A DNA stretch of 61,036 nucleotides, from the NCBI RefSeq assembly GCF_000422765.1, contig NZ_AUGR01000025.1:1-61036 (forward strand), given 5' to 3'. This document shows positions 43,721-52,291 of this stretch, piece by piece. Source of the stretch: Neptunomonas japonica DSM 18939. Its GTDB lineage: Bacteria > Pseudomonadota > Gammaproteobacteria > Pseudomonadales > Balneatricaceae. Each line of letters starts with the position of its first letter. The stretch's first letter is position 1. A model generated the notes under the pieces. It saw nothing but the letters and a program-made list of their open reading frames with translations, was not told the origin of the DNA and did no database searches. A program made the translations under genes and the position numbers.

Positions 43721-44533
43721 TTATGCTGTGTGTTGAGTTAAGTAGTTAGTTTTAGCTTTGTTGCTTTTAGCGGCTGCTTGGTAATGGGCAATGAATTCGG
43801 CAGCAATAGATACGGCAATTTCACCAGGTAGTTTACCGCAGACCTCGCCCAAACCTACAGGACAATGTAGCTGTGCAATGCTGTTCTCATCAAAACCTCT
43901 ATGACGCAGGCGATGCTCAAATTTGCGCCGTTTTGTGTTTGACCCAATCATACCGAGATAACGATAATCATCTCGTTTGAGGATAGCTTCTACTATTGTT
44001 TGGTCTAGCTGGTGGTTGTGAGTCATGACTAAACAGTAACTAAAAGCGGGTAAGTCAGGTACTTCATCTGCAGGTTTGTCGCATAAATTACGAGTGGCAT
44101 TAGGTGGTAAATCTGCAGGGAATTGCTCTGAGCGGTTATCTATCCACGTGACTTTACAAGGAAGGTTACCCAGTAAAGGAATCAACGCTTTAGCTACATG
44201 GCCAGCACCAAACAGAACAACATGTAATGCTGGAGGGTTGATGGGCTCAAATAACAGTTGGATTGCACCGCCGCAGCATTGTCCAAGGCTGGCTCCTAAT
44301 GCATAACTCTCAAGCTGTACGCTGCTGCAATGTTCGTTTAATAGCTGGCGGGCTTGTTTTATCGCCTTATGTTCTAGGTGGCCGCCACCGATAGTTTCAT
44401 AGCTATCATCGGTGGTTACAACCATTTTAGTGCCTGCGTCTCGGGGTGTTGATCCGCGATTTTCAACGACGGTAACCAGCATCGCTGCTGTGCCTTCGCT
44501 GTGTAGGCGGTGGAGCGTACTCAGCCAGTTCAT
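43721..44533 (-). CDS. xdhC: xanthine dehydrogenase accessory protein XdhC
   Basis: A 270-residue chaperone that binds molybdenum cofactor and helps its sulfuration and insertion into XdhB. The N-terminal motif VTVVENRGSTPRDAGTKMVV with GGGHLEHKAI, and the C-terminal Rossmann half (VLFGAGHVAKAL, IGSNTKRRKF, CPVGLGEVCGKLPGEIAVS), match the family. It overlaps the xdhB stop by four bases. Confidence 0.95.
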   Translation of the reverse strand: MNWLSTLHRLHSEGTAAMLVTVVENRGSTPRDAGTKMVVTTDDSYETIGGGHLEHKAIKQARQLLNEHCSSVQLESYALGASLGQCCGGAIQLLFEPINPPALHVVLFGAGHVAKALIPLLGNLPCKVTWIDNRSEQFPADLPPNATRNLCDKPADEVPDLPAFSYCLVMTHNHQLDQTIVEAILKRDDYRYLGMIGSNTKRRKFEHRLRHRGFDENSIAQLHCPVGLGEVCGKLPGEIAVSIAAEFIAHYQAAAKSNKAKTNYLTQHTA

Positions 44534-46911
44534 GGTGATTGCTCCGTTGCCATCTGTTTACGTAATGCTTCTACGCCCATGAGAACTTTTTCAGGCGTGG
44601 CGGGGGCATCTATCTGCGGGTGAATTCGGTAATTGGATAGACTGGATACTGCATCTTTAATTGCCGACCATACAGAAATTCCCAGCATAAAGGGGGGCTC
44701 GCCTACAGCTTTAGAATGGAAAACAGTATCTTCTGGGTTTTTACGGTTCTCGATCAGCTTGACTCGAAAATCTAGCGGTGTATCCGCAATCGCTGGGATT
44801 TTGTAACTTGCTGGGCTATTGGTGGTGAGCTTGCCTTGTTCGTTCCATATGAGTTCTTCGGTCGTTAACCACCCCATGCCTTGAATAAAGCCGCCTTCAA
44901 CTTGCCCTATATCGATGGCGGGGTTTAACGATGCGCCGACATCATGGAGAATATCAGTACGTAGCACTTTGTACTCGCCCGTTAAGGTGTCAATGACGAC
45001 TTCTGAACACGCTGCACCGTATGCGAAGTAGTAGAAAGGGTGCCCGCTGGCTTTGTCTCGATCGTAGAAAATTTTGGGTGTTTTATAAAAACCCGTACTC
45101 GAAAGTGACACTTGTGCAAAGTAGGCGAGCTGTACCAACTCATTAAAACTGATGAACTGCTCGCCTGCTTGAATTAGGTTGTTATTGAATTTTACCTCAC
45201 TAATATCAACGTCAAAATGCTCTGCAGCAAAGCTGGTGAGACGTTGTTTAAGGGTTCGGGCAGCTGCTTGTGCCGCTTTACCGTTGAGGTCTGCTCCCGA
45301 GGAGGCTGCTGTTGGCGATGTGTTCGGCACTTTGTCGGTATTGGTAGCACTAATCTGAATGCGTTCCAAATCTACCTGAAACTCTTCGGCGACTATTTGC
45401 GCAACCTTGGTATTGAGCCCTTGGCCCATCTCTGTGCCGCCGTGGTTTAGGTGAATGCTGCCGTCTGTATAGATATGGATGAGCGCGCCAGCTTGATTCA
45501 AAAAAGTAGCAGTAAAGGAGATACCAAATTTAACCGGTGTGAGCGCTATCCCTTTTTTTAATATCTGGCTGGATTGGTTGAACAAAATGATCGCTTTACG
45601 ACGTTCGCTATAACTGGCGCTTTGCTCTAGATCAGAGGTCATCTCTTCCAGAAAATTGTCTTCTACTGTTTGGTGATAGTGAGTGATATTACGCTCGGTT
45701 TTTCCGTAAAAATTACGTTTACGAATTTTTAATGGGTCTTTCCTTAAATAGCGAGCGATATGATCCATTACGTTTTCAATTGCTACCATACCTTGTGGCC
45801 CGCCAAAACCTCTAAAGGCAGTATTGGAGGCTAGGTTAGTTTTGCAACGGTGGCCGGTAATTAACGCATTTCCTAAATAATAGGCATTATCAGAGTGGAA
45901 CATAGCACGATCAATGATGGAGCCGGATAGATCTGGCGAGTAGCCACAGTTACCTGCCAGTTGCATATCGATGCCTTGTAATCTGCCTGTCTCATCAAAA
46001 CCAACATCATATTTGATATAAAAAGGGTGGCGCTTGCCGGTAGCTAGCATGTCGTCAATACGAGGTAGGCGCATTTTGACGGGTTGCCCTGTGATGTTTG
46101 CAACCACCGCAGCCATACACGCTGGGCCTGCTGCTTGAGTCTCTTTCCCACCAAAACCGCCGCCCATACGGCGCATATCGATAATGACTTTATTCATGGG
46201 CAGGTCGAGTACGCTGGCTACTAATTTTTGTATTTCTGTTGGGTTTTGTGTGGAACAATGCACCAGCATGCCACCGTCTTCGGTTGGCATCACAGAAGAG
46301 ACTTGGGTTTCGAGGTAAAAATGTTCTTGCCCACCAATATGCAGCTCGCCTTGTAAGCGGTGAGTGGCATCATTAAGTGCTTTGTTCGCATCGCCGCGCT
46401 TGTGTTGGTGGCTATCTTGTACAAACTGCTTGCTATCCAGTGCTTGTTTTACATCCAGCACCGCTGTAAGTGGTGTGTATTCAATAACGGCTGCATCGGC
46501 CGCTTTACGGGCAATATCAAGTGAAGCAGCAGCAACCGCAAGTATCGGTTGTCCCAGGTATTCAACGACTCCATCGGCCAGTAAAGGGTCACCGGGAAAT
46601 ACCGCCCCGATATCTAGGTTGCCGGGTATATCTTTTGCGGTTATTACACAGGATACGCCAGGTATTTTGTAACAGGGGGCTGTATCTATTGTGCTAATAG
46701 TTGCATGGGCTTGCTTACTAAGGCGTGCATATAAATGTAACTGGTTGGGGTATTCTAAGCGATCGTCTACATACAGAGCGTCACCGCTGACGTGCCTTGC
46801 TGCGCTTTCATGTGGGATTTTTTTACCGACGCCGGTTTTTAGGCCTTGTTTGAACTGCTTCTCTAATTCTAGCTGCGAAGTATTGTTGGCGACTTTTCTA
46901 TGGTTAGACAT
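44530..46911 (-). CDS. xdhB: xanthine dehydrogenase, molybdopterin-binding subunit
   Basis: A 793-residue subunit holding the molybdenum cofactor and the purine site; it oxidises hypoxanthine and xanthine to urate. Motifs include the domain start GKKIPHESAARHVSGDALY, RRMGGGFGGKETQA, TAFRGFGGPQGM with the substrate-binding Arg, GGTEMGQGLNTKVAQI, and the late KAVGEPPFMLGIS with the catalytic Glu. Length is normal. It overlaps xdhA by eight bases. Confidence 0.96.
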   Translation of the reverse strand: MSNHRKVANNTSQLELEKQFKQGLKTGVGKKIPHESAARHVSGDALYVDDRLEYPNQLHLYARLSKQAHATISTIDTAPCYKIPGVSCVITAKDIPGNLDIGAVFPGDPLLADGVVEYLGQPILAVAAASLDIARKAADAAVIEYTPLTAVLDVKQALDSKQFVQDSHQHKRGDANKALNDATHRLQGELHIGGQEHFYLETQVSSVMPTEDGGMLVHCSTQNPTEIQKLVASVLDLPMNKVIIDMRRMGGGFGGKETQAAGPACMAAVVANITGQPVKMRLPRIDDMLATGKRHPFYIKYDVGFDETGRLQGIDMQLAGNCGYSPDLSGSIIDRAMFHSDNAYYLGNALITGHRCKTNLASNTAFRGFGGPQGMVAIENVMDHIARYLRKDPLKIRKRNFYGKTERNITHYHQTVEDNFLEEMTSDLEQSASYSERRKAIILFNQSSQILKKGIALTPVKFGISFTATFLNQAGALIHIYTDGSIHLNHGGTEMGQGLNTKVAQIVAEEFQVDLERIQISATNTDKVPNTSPTAASSGADLNGKAAQAAARTLKQRLTSFAAEHFDVDISEVKFNNNLIQAGEQFISFNELVQLAYFAQVSLSSTGFYKTPKIFYDRDKASGHPFYYFAYGAACSEVVIDTLTGEYKVLRTDILHDVGASLNPAIDIGQVEGGFIQGMGWLTTEELIWNEQGKLTTNSPASYKIPAIADTPLDFRVKLIENRKNPEDTVFHSKAVGEPPFMLGISVWSAIKDAVSSLSNYRIHPQIDAPATPEKVLMGVEALRKQMATEQSP

Positions 46912-48445
46912 AGTCAGTCACCCTTGTGGGCAAGCTATTAGGCTGCGTTTCTATCCAGCATTTTAATAGTAAGTTGCGTGCTGCTAGAGAACGGTACTTT
47001 GCACTGGCACGAAAATCAGAGAGAGGGGTGAAGTCTTGGTCTAAGGCGCTCATGGCTGTTTCTATACTGGCTTTATTCCATGGCTGATGGAGCAGTGCTT
47101 GTTCACAATAGCTGGCGCGTTTAGGGATGGCAGCCATGCCACCAAAGGCGATGCTAGCCTCCGTAACCTTGCCATCTTTCAGCTGGATATGGAAAGCACC
47201 ACAAACGGCAGAAATATCATCATCGAGACGTTTGGAAAGCTTATAAATCTGATAGATTGAGCCTGCAGGTTTACGAGGAATAATAATTTTCTCGATGTAT
47301 TCACCAGCAACTAAATGAGTTTTACGGTAATCAATAAAAAAAGCTTCTAATGGCATGCTGCGTACTGCACCTGCGTGGCGTAGTTGTAAACTGGCCCCTG
47401 CGGCAATGAGCGCAGGTGGCGCATCTCCTATAGGAGATGCGTTAGCTATATTCCCCCCGAGAGTTCCTTGGTTACGAATCTGCAATGAAGCAAACCGCTC
47501 TAAGAGCTGGCCCAAATCAGGATATTCGTCACACAGCACTGCATGGCATTGGCTCAGCGGTGTAGTCGCACCTATTTCAATAGTGTTTTCACTTAAGTTA
47601 ATACACCGTAGCTCTTCGATTTCCCCTAGATAAATTAGAGTATCGAAAGAGATTTGCTTCTGTGTAATATCAAGTACTAAGTCGGTTCCACCCGCGAGCA
47701 AATGTGCTTTGGGGTGTTGTTGTAATAACCGCTCGAGCTGGGATAGCTGTGTGGGTGAGTAAGAGTTTTTGACTGCACCCTTTTTATTTGTGCTTGGGAT
47801 ACTGTACTTAATAGTATCGCACTGACCGGGTTGAATACTTTTTAATGTAGTGACGGTGTGTTGCTGTTGGAGGTCAAACTGGTCGAGTTGTTGGTTCTTG
47901 CTGATCTCTTTTGCCACATTGATTATGGGCTGGTAACCAGTACAGCGGCATAAGTTCCCCGCAAGTGCTTCAAGTGCTTTGGCTGGGTTGAACTGCTGCA
48001 CTGTGTTTTTTTTGTCTGTGTGGCTTTTAAGCGTGCTGTTTTCATGCAGAAGGCGGTGATTGTAGTTTTTCTGATAAGAGAAGAGAGACATCACAAAGCC
48101 GGGTGTACAAAAACCGCACTGGGAGCCGTGATGGTCCACCATTGCTTGCTGTACGGGATGTAGTTGATCACCTTGTTTGAGGTCTTCGACGGTGATGAGT
48201 TGTTTTCCATTAAGAGCAGGGAGTAAGGTAAGGCAGCTATTGATGGATTGGTAGGTAAGTTGATCATTTTTTACTTCGGCTAAAACCACTGTGCACGCGC
48301 CGCAATCTCCCGAAGCGCAGCCTTCTTTGGTGCCCGTGCGCTTTTCTGTAGAGCGTAGAGTGTTGCGCAAGTAATTAAGTACTGTGGTATTGGGATCAAT
48401 GTTGCTAACCGATTGCAGCGTATTGTTGAGTAAAAAACGAATCAC
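46904..48445 (-). CDS. xdhA: xanthine dehydrogenase, FeS/FAD subunit
   Basis: A 513-residue subunit with two [2Fe-2S] clusters and FAD. The first cluster is in EGCASGDCGACTVV; the second is in CGFCTPGFVMS and GNLCRCTGYQPI. The C-terminal FAD domain has LAGGTDLVLD, GTLGGNIANASPIGDAPP and RKTHLV. A Lys/Asn-rich insert lies between the second cluster's halves (around residues 125-150). It carries electrons from XdhB to NAD+. It heads the operon; a 9-bp-arm inverted repeat lies 20-47 bp upstream of the ATG. Confidence 0.95.
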   Translation of the reverse strand: MIRFLLNNTLQSVSNIDPNTTVLNYLRNTLRSTEKRTGTKEGCASGDCGACTVVLAEVKNDQLTYQSINSCLTLLPALNGKQLITVEDLKQGDQLHPVQQAMVDHHGSQCGFCTPGFVMSLFSYQKNYNHRLLHENSTLKSHTDKKNTVQQFNPAKALEALAGNLCRCTGYQPIINVAKEISKNQQLDQFDLQQQHTVTTLKSIQPGQCDTIKYSIPSTNKKGAVKNSYSPTQLSQLERLLQQHPKAHLLAGGTDLVLDITQKQISFDTLIYLGEIEELRCINLSENTIEIGATTPLSQCHAVLCDEYPDLGQLLERFASLQIRNQGTLGGNIANASPIGDAPPALIAAGASLQLRHAGAVRSMPLEAFFIDYRKTHLVAGEYIEKIIIPRKPAGSIYQIYKLSKRLDDDISAVCGAFHIQLKDGKVTEASIAFGGMAAIPKRASYCEQALLHQPWNKASIETAMSALDQDFTPLSDFRASAKYRSLAARNLLLKCWIETQPNSLPTRVTDYV

Positions 48446-48464
48446 TGATCACTCCTGATGTTTT

Positions 48465-48492
48465 ATTAAGTACGTAATCATGTGTACTTAAT
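48465..48492. promoter_or_regulatory. inverted repeat ATTAAGTAC-N10-GTACTTAAT upstream of xdhA
   Basis: Perfect 9-bp arms with a 10-bp spacer, 20-47 bp before the xdhA start codon. The position suits a repressor operator over the promoter or leader. An AGAATGTTCT palindrome lies further upstream near 48509-48518. The GntR palindrome of the other purine block does not occur here. Confidence 0.5.
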
Positions 48493-48596
48493 CCGATGAT
48501 GCTACCTAGAATGTTCTGTTTAGAATAAGAATAATCTTTTTCTGACTTTTGGGTCAAGTTGTTGGCGCAGTAGCTCGGTGTGAGCCCCTTATGCTT

Positions 48597-50045
48597 TTAG
48601 ACCGTTATTGTATGCGTCTGTTGTTTCAGCTCTGAAACCATTTCATGAATGGATGTTGCGACCAGTTTTATGGCGTTTTCATTTTTCTCAGAGGACTTGT
48701 CAGTAAAGTTAAGGCGCATGCAATTTCGATATTTACCAGAAGCGGAAAACAGCACACCAGGAGCAATACTCACTCCCTTGATGATGGTACGTTCGTTTAA
48801 GATTGTTGTGTCGATATCATCAGGTAGCTCGACCCACAGTAAGAAGCCTCCCTGTGGATAACTGATTTTTGTGCCCTGAGGGAAGTACTTTTCAACCCAG
48901 CGAATCATCACATCTCTGCTTTGGTGGTATTGAGCGCGTACTTTCCTTATGTGCCTCTCATAGCCCCCTTGGGCAATAAACTCGGCAATACCCAGTTGAG
49001 GTATTGTTGGTGTGCTGGCCGTGACAACGTATTTCATGTGCATGACTTGGTTGCCATAGCGACCAGGGGCAACCCAACCAATTCTTAACCCCGGAGCGAG
49101 CGTTTTTGAAAAAGAAGAGCATAGCAATACACGCCCTTCGGTATCAAAAGACTTGATAGTCGGTGGTCGAGGTGAGATGTAGGATAAATCGCCATAAATG
49201 TCGTCTTCAATAATGGGAATGTCATAATGAGCAGTTAACGCTAATAAGCGTTTTTTATGCTCAATTGGCATGGTGTAACCCAGTGGGTTGTTGCACGTCG
49301 GTGTTATTTGAATTGCCTTGATGGGCCATTGCTCTAATGCTAATTCAAGGGCTTCAATGCTAACGCCTGTTTCAGGGTGTGTTGGGATTTCTAGTACTTT
49401 TAAGCCATGTGCTTTGATGGCTTGCATCGAGCCATAAAAGCTTGGCGAATCCACAGCAACTACATCGCCAGGTTTTGTGACTGCTCTAAGGCTGGTGGAT
49501 AGGGCTTCTTGGCAGCCTGCGGTAATAATAATGTCATCTGGGTGCAACCGGCAGCCCGAATCAACCATTAAACGTGCTATTTGCAGACGTAAGCTGTCGG
49601 ATCCCCTGAGGGCTTCATACGATAGCATGCTGCCGTGAGCATTTTTATTGAGGTCTGACAGGATGCGCGTGAGTGGTTTTAGCGTAGGTGCGTTAAGGTC
49701 AGGTATAGCGCGGCTTAGTTGTACTAAATTTGGTGTCGTGCTGGCACAAAGCAAGTTTAATACCTCTTCCCATTGAGATACTTCGATTGGTCTTTGTGTA
49801 GGGCGTGATAGGTCAGGAAGTTGCTGCGGGGCTTTTTGTCGGTTAATAACATAAAAACCAGATTTGGGGCGAGATTCTGCCCAACCTTGATCTTCGAGTA
49901 AGCGGTAGGCTTCTTGTGCAGTGGAAATACTGACTTCATGAGCCAAGCTTAATGCACGAATAGAGGGAAGCTTCTCACCGGCCTGATAAAAAGATTGCTC
50001 TATGCGTTCTGCAATGGCATGCGCTACTTTCTCATAAAGCTTCAT
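48597..50045 (-). CDS. MocR-type regulator (GntR HTH + aminotransferase-like domain)
   Basis: A 482-residue regulator. It has an N-terminal GntR winged HTH (YEKVAHAIAERIEQSFYQAG ... LPSIRALSLAHEVSISTAQEAYRLL, residues 3-70) fused to a fold-type I aminotransferase-like domain. The PLP lysine is in SSFSKTLAPGLRIGWVAPG, and ITPTCNNPLGY and EDDIYGDLSY are present. The ligand is PLP plus an amino compound in the family. It is divergent from a DUF1127 gene and a PhzF gene, a neighbourhood shared by many MocR regulators. Twin direct repeats lie in the shared promoter. Confidence 0.93.
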   Translation of the reverse strand: MKLYEKVAHAIAERIEQSFYQAGEKLPSIRALSLAHEVSISTAQEAYRLLEDQGWAESRPKSGFYVINRQKAPQQLPDLSRPTQRPIEVSQWEEVLNLLCASTTPNLVQLSRAIPDLNAPTLKPLTRILSDLNKNAHGSMLSYEALRGSDSLRLQIARLMVDSGCRLHPDDIIITAGCQEALSTSLRAVTKPGDVVAVDSPSFYGSMQAIKAHGLKVLEIPTHPETGVSIEALELALEQWPIKAIQITPTCNNPLGYTMPIEHKKRLLALTAHYDIPIIEDDIYGDLSYISPRPPTIKSFDTEGRVLLCSSFSKTLAPGLRIGWVAPGRYGNQVMHMKYVVTASTPTIPQLGIAEFIAQGGYERHIRKVRAQYHQSRDVMIRWVEKYFPQGTKISYPQGGFLLWVELPDDIDTTILNERTIIKGVSIAPGVLFSASGKYRNCMRLNFTDKSSEKNENAIKLVATSIHEMVSELKQQTHTITV

Positions 50046-50132
50046 TTTTCTTTAGCCTTCTTTTATTCGTTAATAACACCACGCCTTCAATAAAGCATGC
50101 ATGACAGATCTTGCTGAAAATAACCAATACAG

Positions 50133-50153
50133 TTATCTGTACTTATTATCTGT
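50133..50153. promoter_or_regulatory. direct repeats TTATCTGT (probable MocR site)
   Basis: TTATCTGT at 50133-50140 and again at 50146-50153, start-to-start 13 bp, in the divergent MocR/DUF1127 region. MocR regulators such as GabR and TauR bind direct repeats, so this is a likely site for the adjacent regulator. Confidence 0.5.
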
Positions 50154-50240
50154 GCTGGTAAAAAATAATTAACTCTGAATCTGTAATGGTTTTAGTTTAC
50201 GACATAAGATATTTATCAGCAACTACAGGAGGGTATGACG

Positions 50241-50411
50241 ATGATTATCATTGAAATGTTTAGACGGATTTTGCAAAGATTGCGTGAGCTACAACAGCGT
50301 CAGCGCTCACGACGTGAACTTGTCACTTTAGATCGATATGCTTTGAAAGATATTGGGATAAGCCGTGCAGATGCGTTGTTAGAAGCGAATAAGCCGTTCT
50401 GGCGCAGTTAA
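50241..50411 (+). CDS. DUF1127 (YjiS-like) small protein
   Basis: A 56-residue basic protein, overlooked because of its length. It has an N-terminal amphipathic helix (MIIIEMFRRILQRLRELQQR), an Arg-rich centre, and the diagnostic DUF1127 core RYALKDIGISRADAL before a short tail ending FWRS. Small DUF1127 proteins in alphaproteobacteria bind RNA or affect stress and phosphate metabolism; here the role is unknown. AGGAGG lies eight bases before the ATG at 50241, which I prefer to the ATG at 50235. E. coli yjiS is likewise next to a MocR gene (yjiR). Confidence 0.9.
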   Translation: MIIIEMFRRILQRLRELQQRQRSRRELVTLDRYALKDIGISRADALLEANKPFWRS

Positions 50412-50491
50412 CCAGTAGCTGCTGAGTAGGGTAAAGCGCTTATGATATGCCTTGCTCGGTGGTTAATGTTAGTAATGGATAAGGAGTAAAA

Positions 50492-51397
50492 ATGAAAGGG
50501 TTAGAATACTATACGTTGGATGTTTTCACGGACCGTCCTTTTTGCGGCAATCCTTTAGCGGTTTTTACGGATGCAGGCGGTTTATCAGGTGAGCAAATGC
50601 AGAGCATTGCACGTGAGTTAAACCTTTCAGAAACTGTTTTTATTACAGAAAAAACAGGCGTGAACCGCTGGGCAATTCGTATCTTTATGCCCCAAGGTGA
50701 AATTCCATTTGCTGGCCACCCGACTGTGGGTACCGCTATTTTATTGAAGCTGTTAGGCTGGCTAGAAGCCGTTAATGGTGAATGCGAGTTGACCCTAGAT
50801 GAAAAAGTAGGGCCCGTCCCTGTGAAGTACTCAACAAATAGTCATGGTCAAACGTTGGCGCGTTTTGCAACAGCTGTGTTGCCGCAGGTGAGTAATAGCC
50901 ATTTATCAGTTAATAATGCAGCAAGCCTGCTTGGTTTAGGAGTAGAACAGGTCAAGCCATTTCCTTATGTCGCCAGTTGCGGTGTGCCTTATCAGATAAT
51001 AGAGCTTGAAAATGTTGGTGCTGTATCACAGGCTAAACTAGATATGTCACAGTGGTCTACGTTACTCTCGAATGATGAGGCGCCTGATCTATGTATCTTT
51101 AGCTATAGTGATGAAAGTGCAGATATCCGTATGCGTATGTTTGCCCCCATTGCCGGTATAGCAGAAGACCCAGCAACAGGTAGTGCGGCCGCTGCGCTGG
51201 TGGGTAGTATCGCACTAATTAAAGAACTTCAGCATGATACCGGCTGGATGATCGAGCAAGGTGTCGAGATGGGGCGTTCTAGTCTAATTGGGACTCACGT
51301 TAAGGTAGGCCCTCAGGGTGTGAATCAAGTTGAAGTGTTTGGCAATGCTGTTTTGATGTCTCAAGGGGTATTTTTTAGCGGTAATGAGCGAGCCTAA
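50492..51397 (+). CDS. PhzF-family isomerase/epimerase
   Basis: A 301-residue enzyme with two DapF-like halves. Markers are DVFTDRPFCGNPLAVF, LNLSETVF with the catalytic Glu, GEIPFAGHPTVGTA and AEDPATGSAAAAL. True PhzF makes phenazines, but no other phz gene is present, so this is a family member of unknown substrate. It follows the DUF1127 gene by 80 bp and may be the target of the adjacent MocR regulator. Confidence 0.9.
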   Translation: MKGLEYYTLDVFTDRPFCGNPLAVFTDAGGLSGEQMQSIARELNLSETVFITEKTGVNRWAIRIFMPQGEIPFAGHPTVGTAILLKLLGWLEAVNGECELTLDEKVGPVPVKYSTNSHGQTLARFATAVLPQVSNSHLSVNNAASLLGLGVEQVKPFPYVASCGVPYQIIELENVGAVSQAKLDMSQWSTLLSNDEAPDLCIFSYSDESADIRMRMFAPIAGIAEDPATGSAAAALVGSIALIKELQHDTGWMIEQGVEMGRSSLIGTHVKVGPQGVNQVEVFGNAVLMSQGVFFSGNERA

Positions 51398-51465
51398 CTT
51401 ATAGCTAGGTTAGATATGACTAACATAGGTGGGTGTAACTTAAGGATAATGGAGAAGTCAAAAAG

Positions 51466-51519
51466 ATGACCTTTCCTAAAAAGCTGGCTATGCTGTTATT
51501 AACAGACTTCAAATTCTAA
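51466..51519 (+). CDS. possible 17-residue leader peptide
   Basis: A short frame reading MTFPKKLAMLLLTDFKF, with GGAGAAG ten bases upstream, placed 24 bases before the CBS-domain gene. It could be a leader peptide coupling translation of the next gene, but a chance frame of this size is also possible; no attenuator hairpin is evident. Confidence 0.25.
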   Translation: MTFPKKLAMLLLTDFKF

Positions 51520-51542
51520 AAATAACAGGAAGGAGGTCGGCG

Positions 51543-52139
51543 ATGTTAGAAACATTTCGTCATATTCGTTTACAGGAGATTGCTGGTGTATCGCATCTCC
51601 TTTCTCCGGAGCAGCTACAAGCTCCTATCAGTTTAAATAGCGCCGCTGTTGATGTTATGACAGATTTTCAAAGCGTTAAACCTGTTTCCATCTCCCAAGA
51701 AACACAGATTGATGAAGCGCTTGAGTGGATGAAAAACCAACATGTCAGGCTGCTTTTCGCGACCGCTGACGAGGGCGTTTTTAGTGGGGTTGTGACAGCT
51801 CGCGATATCATGGGTAGCCGTGTAATGTCTTATATGCAGACTCATGGTTTATCCAGAGAATTTATGTTGGTAAAGCATGTTATGACAGCGAAAAGGCAAT
51901 TGCAGGCGCTGACCTATGAGCAGTTACAGCACTCAAAAATTGGTGATGTGATGCTTACTCTGAAAGACTCTGGTGAGCAGCACATTCTGGTGATTGATGA
52001 AGGTCTGGCTCAAGTGAAGCGAATTCGCGGTATTATCTCTGCAAGTGATGTCTCTAGGAAGCTTAAAATCGGCTTTGAAATAATGTACGAAGCTAAGTCT
52101 TTCGCTGAAATTGAGAGAGTAGTATCCCATGGCGGCTGA
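51543..52139 (+). CDS. CBS-domain pair protein
   Basis: A 198-residue soluble protein with two CBS motifs that together form one Bateman module. The first spans about 35-95 (VMTDFQSVKPVSISQETQID ... VVTARDIMG) and the second about 105-175 (VKHVMTAKRQLQALTYEQLQ ... IRGIISASDVSRKL). CBS modules bind adenosine nucleotides. There is no catalytic domain, so it is probably a stand-alone energy or ion sensor. An excellent AAGGAGG site lies six bases before the ATG. Confidence 0.88.
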   Translation: MLETFRHIRLQEIAGVSHLLSPEQLQAPISLNSAAVDVMTDFQSVKPVSISQETQIDEALEWMKNQHVRLLFATADEGVFSGVVTARDIMGSRVMSYMQTHGLSREFMLVKHVMTAKRQLQALTYEQLQHSKIGDVMLTLKDSGEQHILVIDEGLAQVKRIRGIISASDVSRKLKIGFEIMYEAKSFAEIERVVSHGG

Positions 52140-52237
52140 ATTTTATTTCAACTATTGCTATCACCAGCATTTAATTTATACTCGCGCAAAATGCTGACTA
52201 TTCGCTCGATGCAGTGCGTAGTAAGCACTAGAAGTTA

Positions 52238-52265
52238 AGCCCGTAATGGTTACCCATTATGGGCT
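52238..52265 (+). terminator. hairpin terminator after the CBS gene
   Basis: AGCCCGTAATGG and CCATTATGGGCT form a 12-bp stem with one G-T pair and a 4-nt loop, followed by GTTTT. It ends the CBS-domain transcript about 25 bp before the decarboxylase start. Confidence 0.65.
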
Positions 52266-52291
52266 GTTTTCGTATTAACCCTGAAAAATAG

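Noticed and set aside
50492-51397. Phenazine biosynthesis locus
   Set aside because: Only a PhzF-family gene is present; the other phz genes are absent, and PhzF homologues are widespread without phenazine production.
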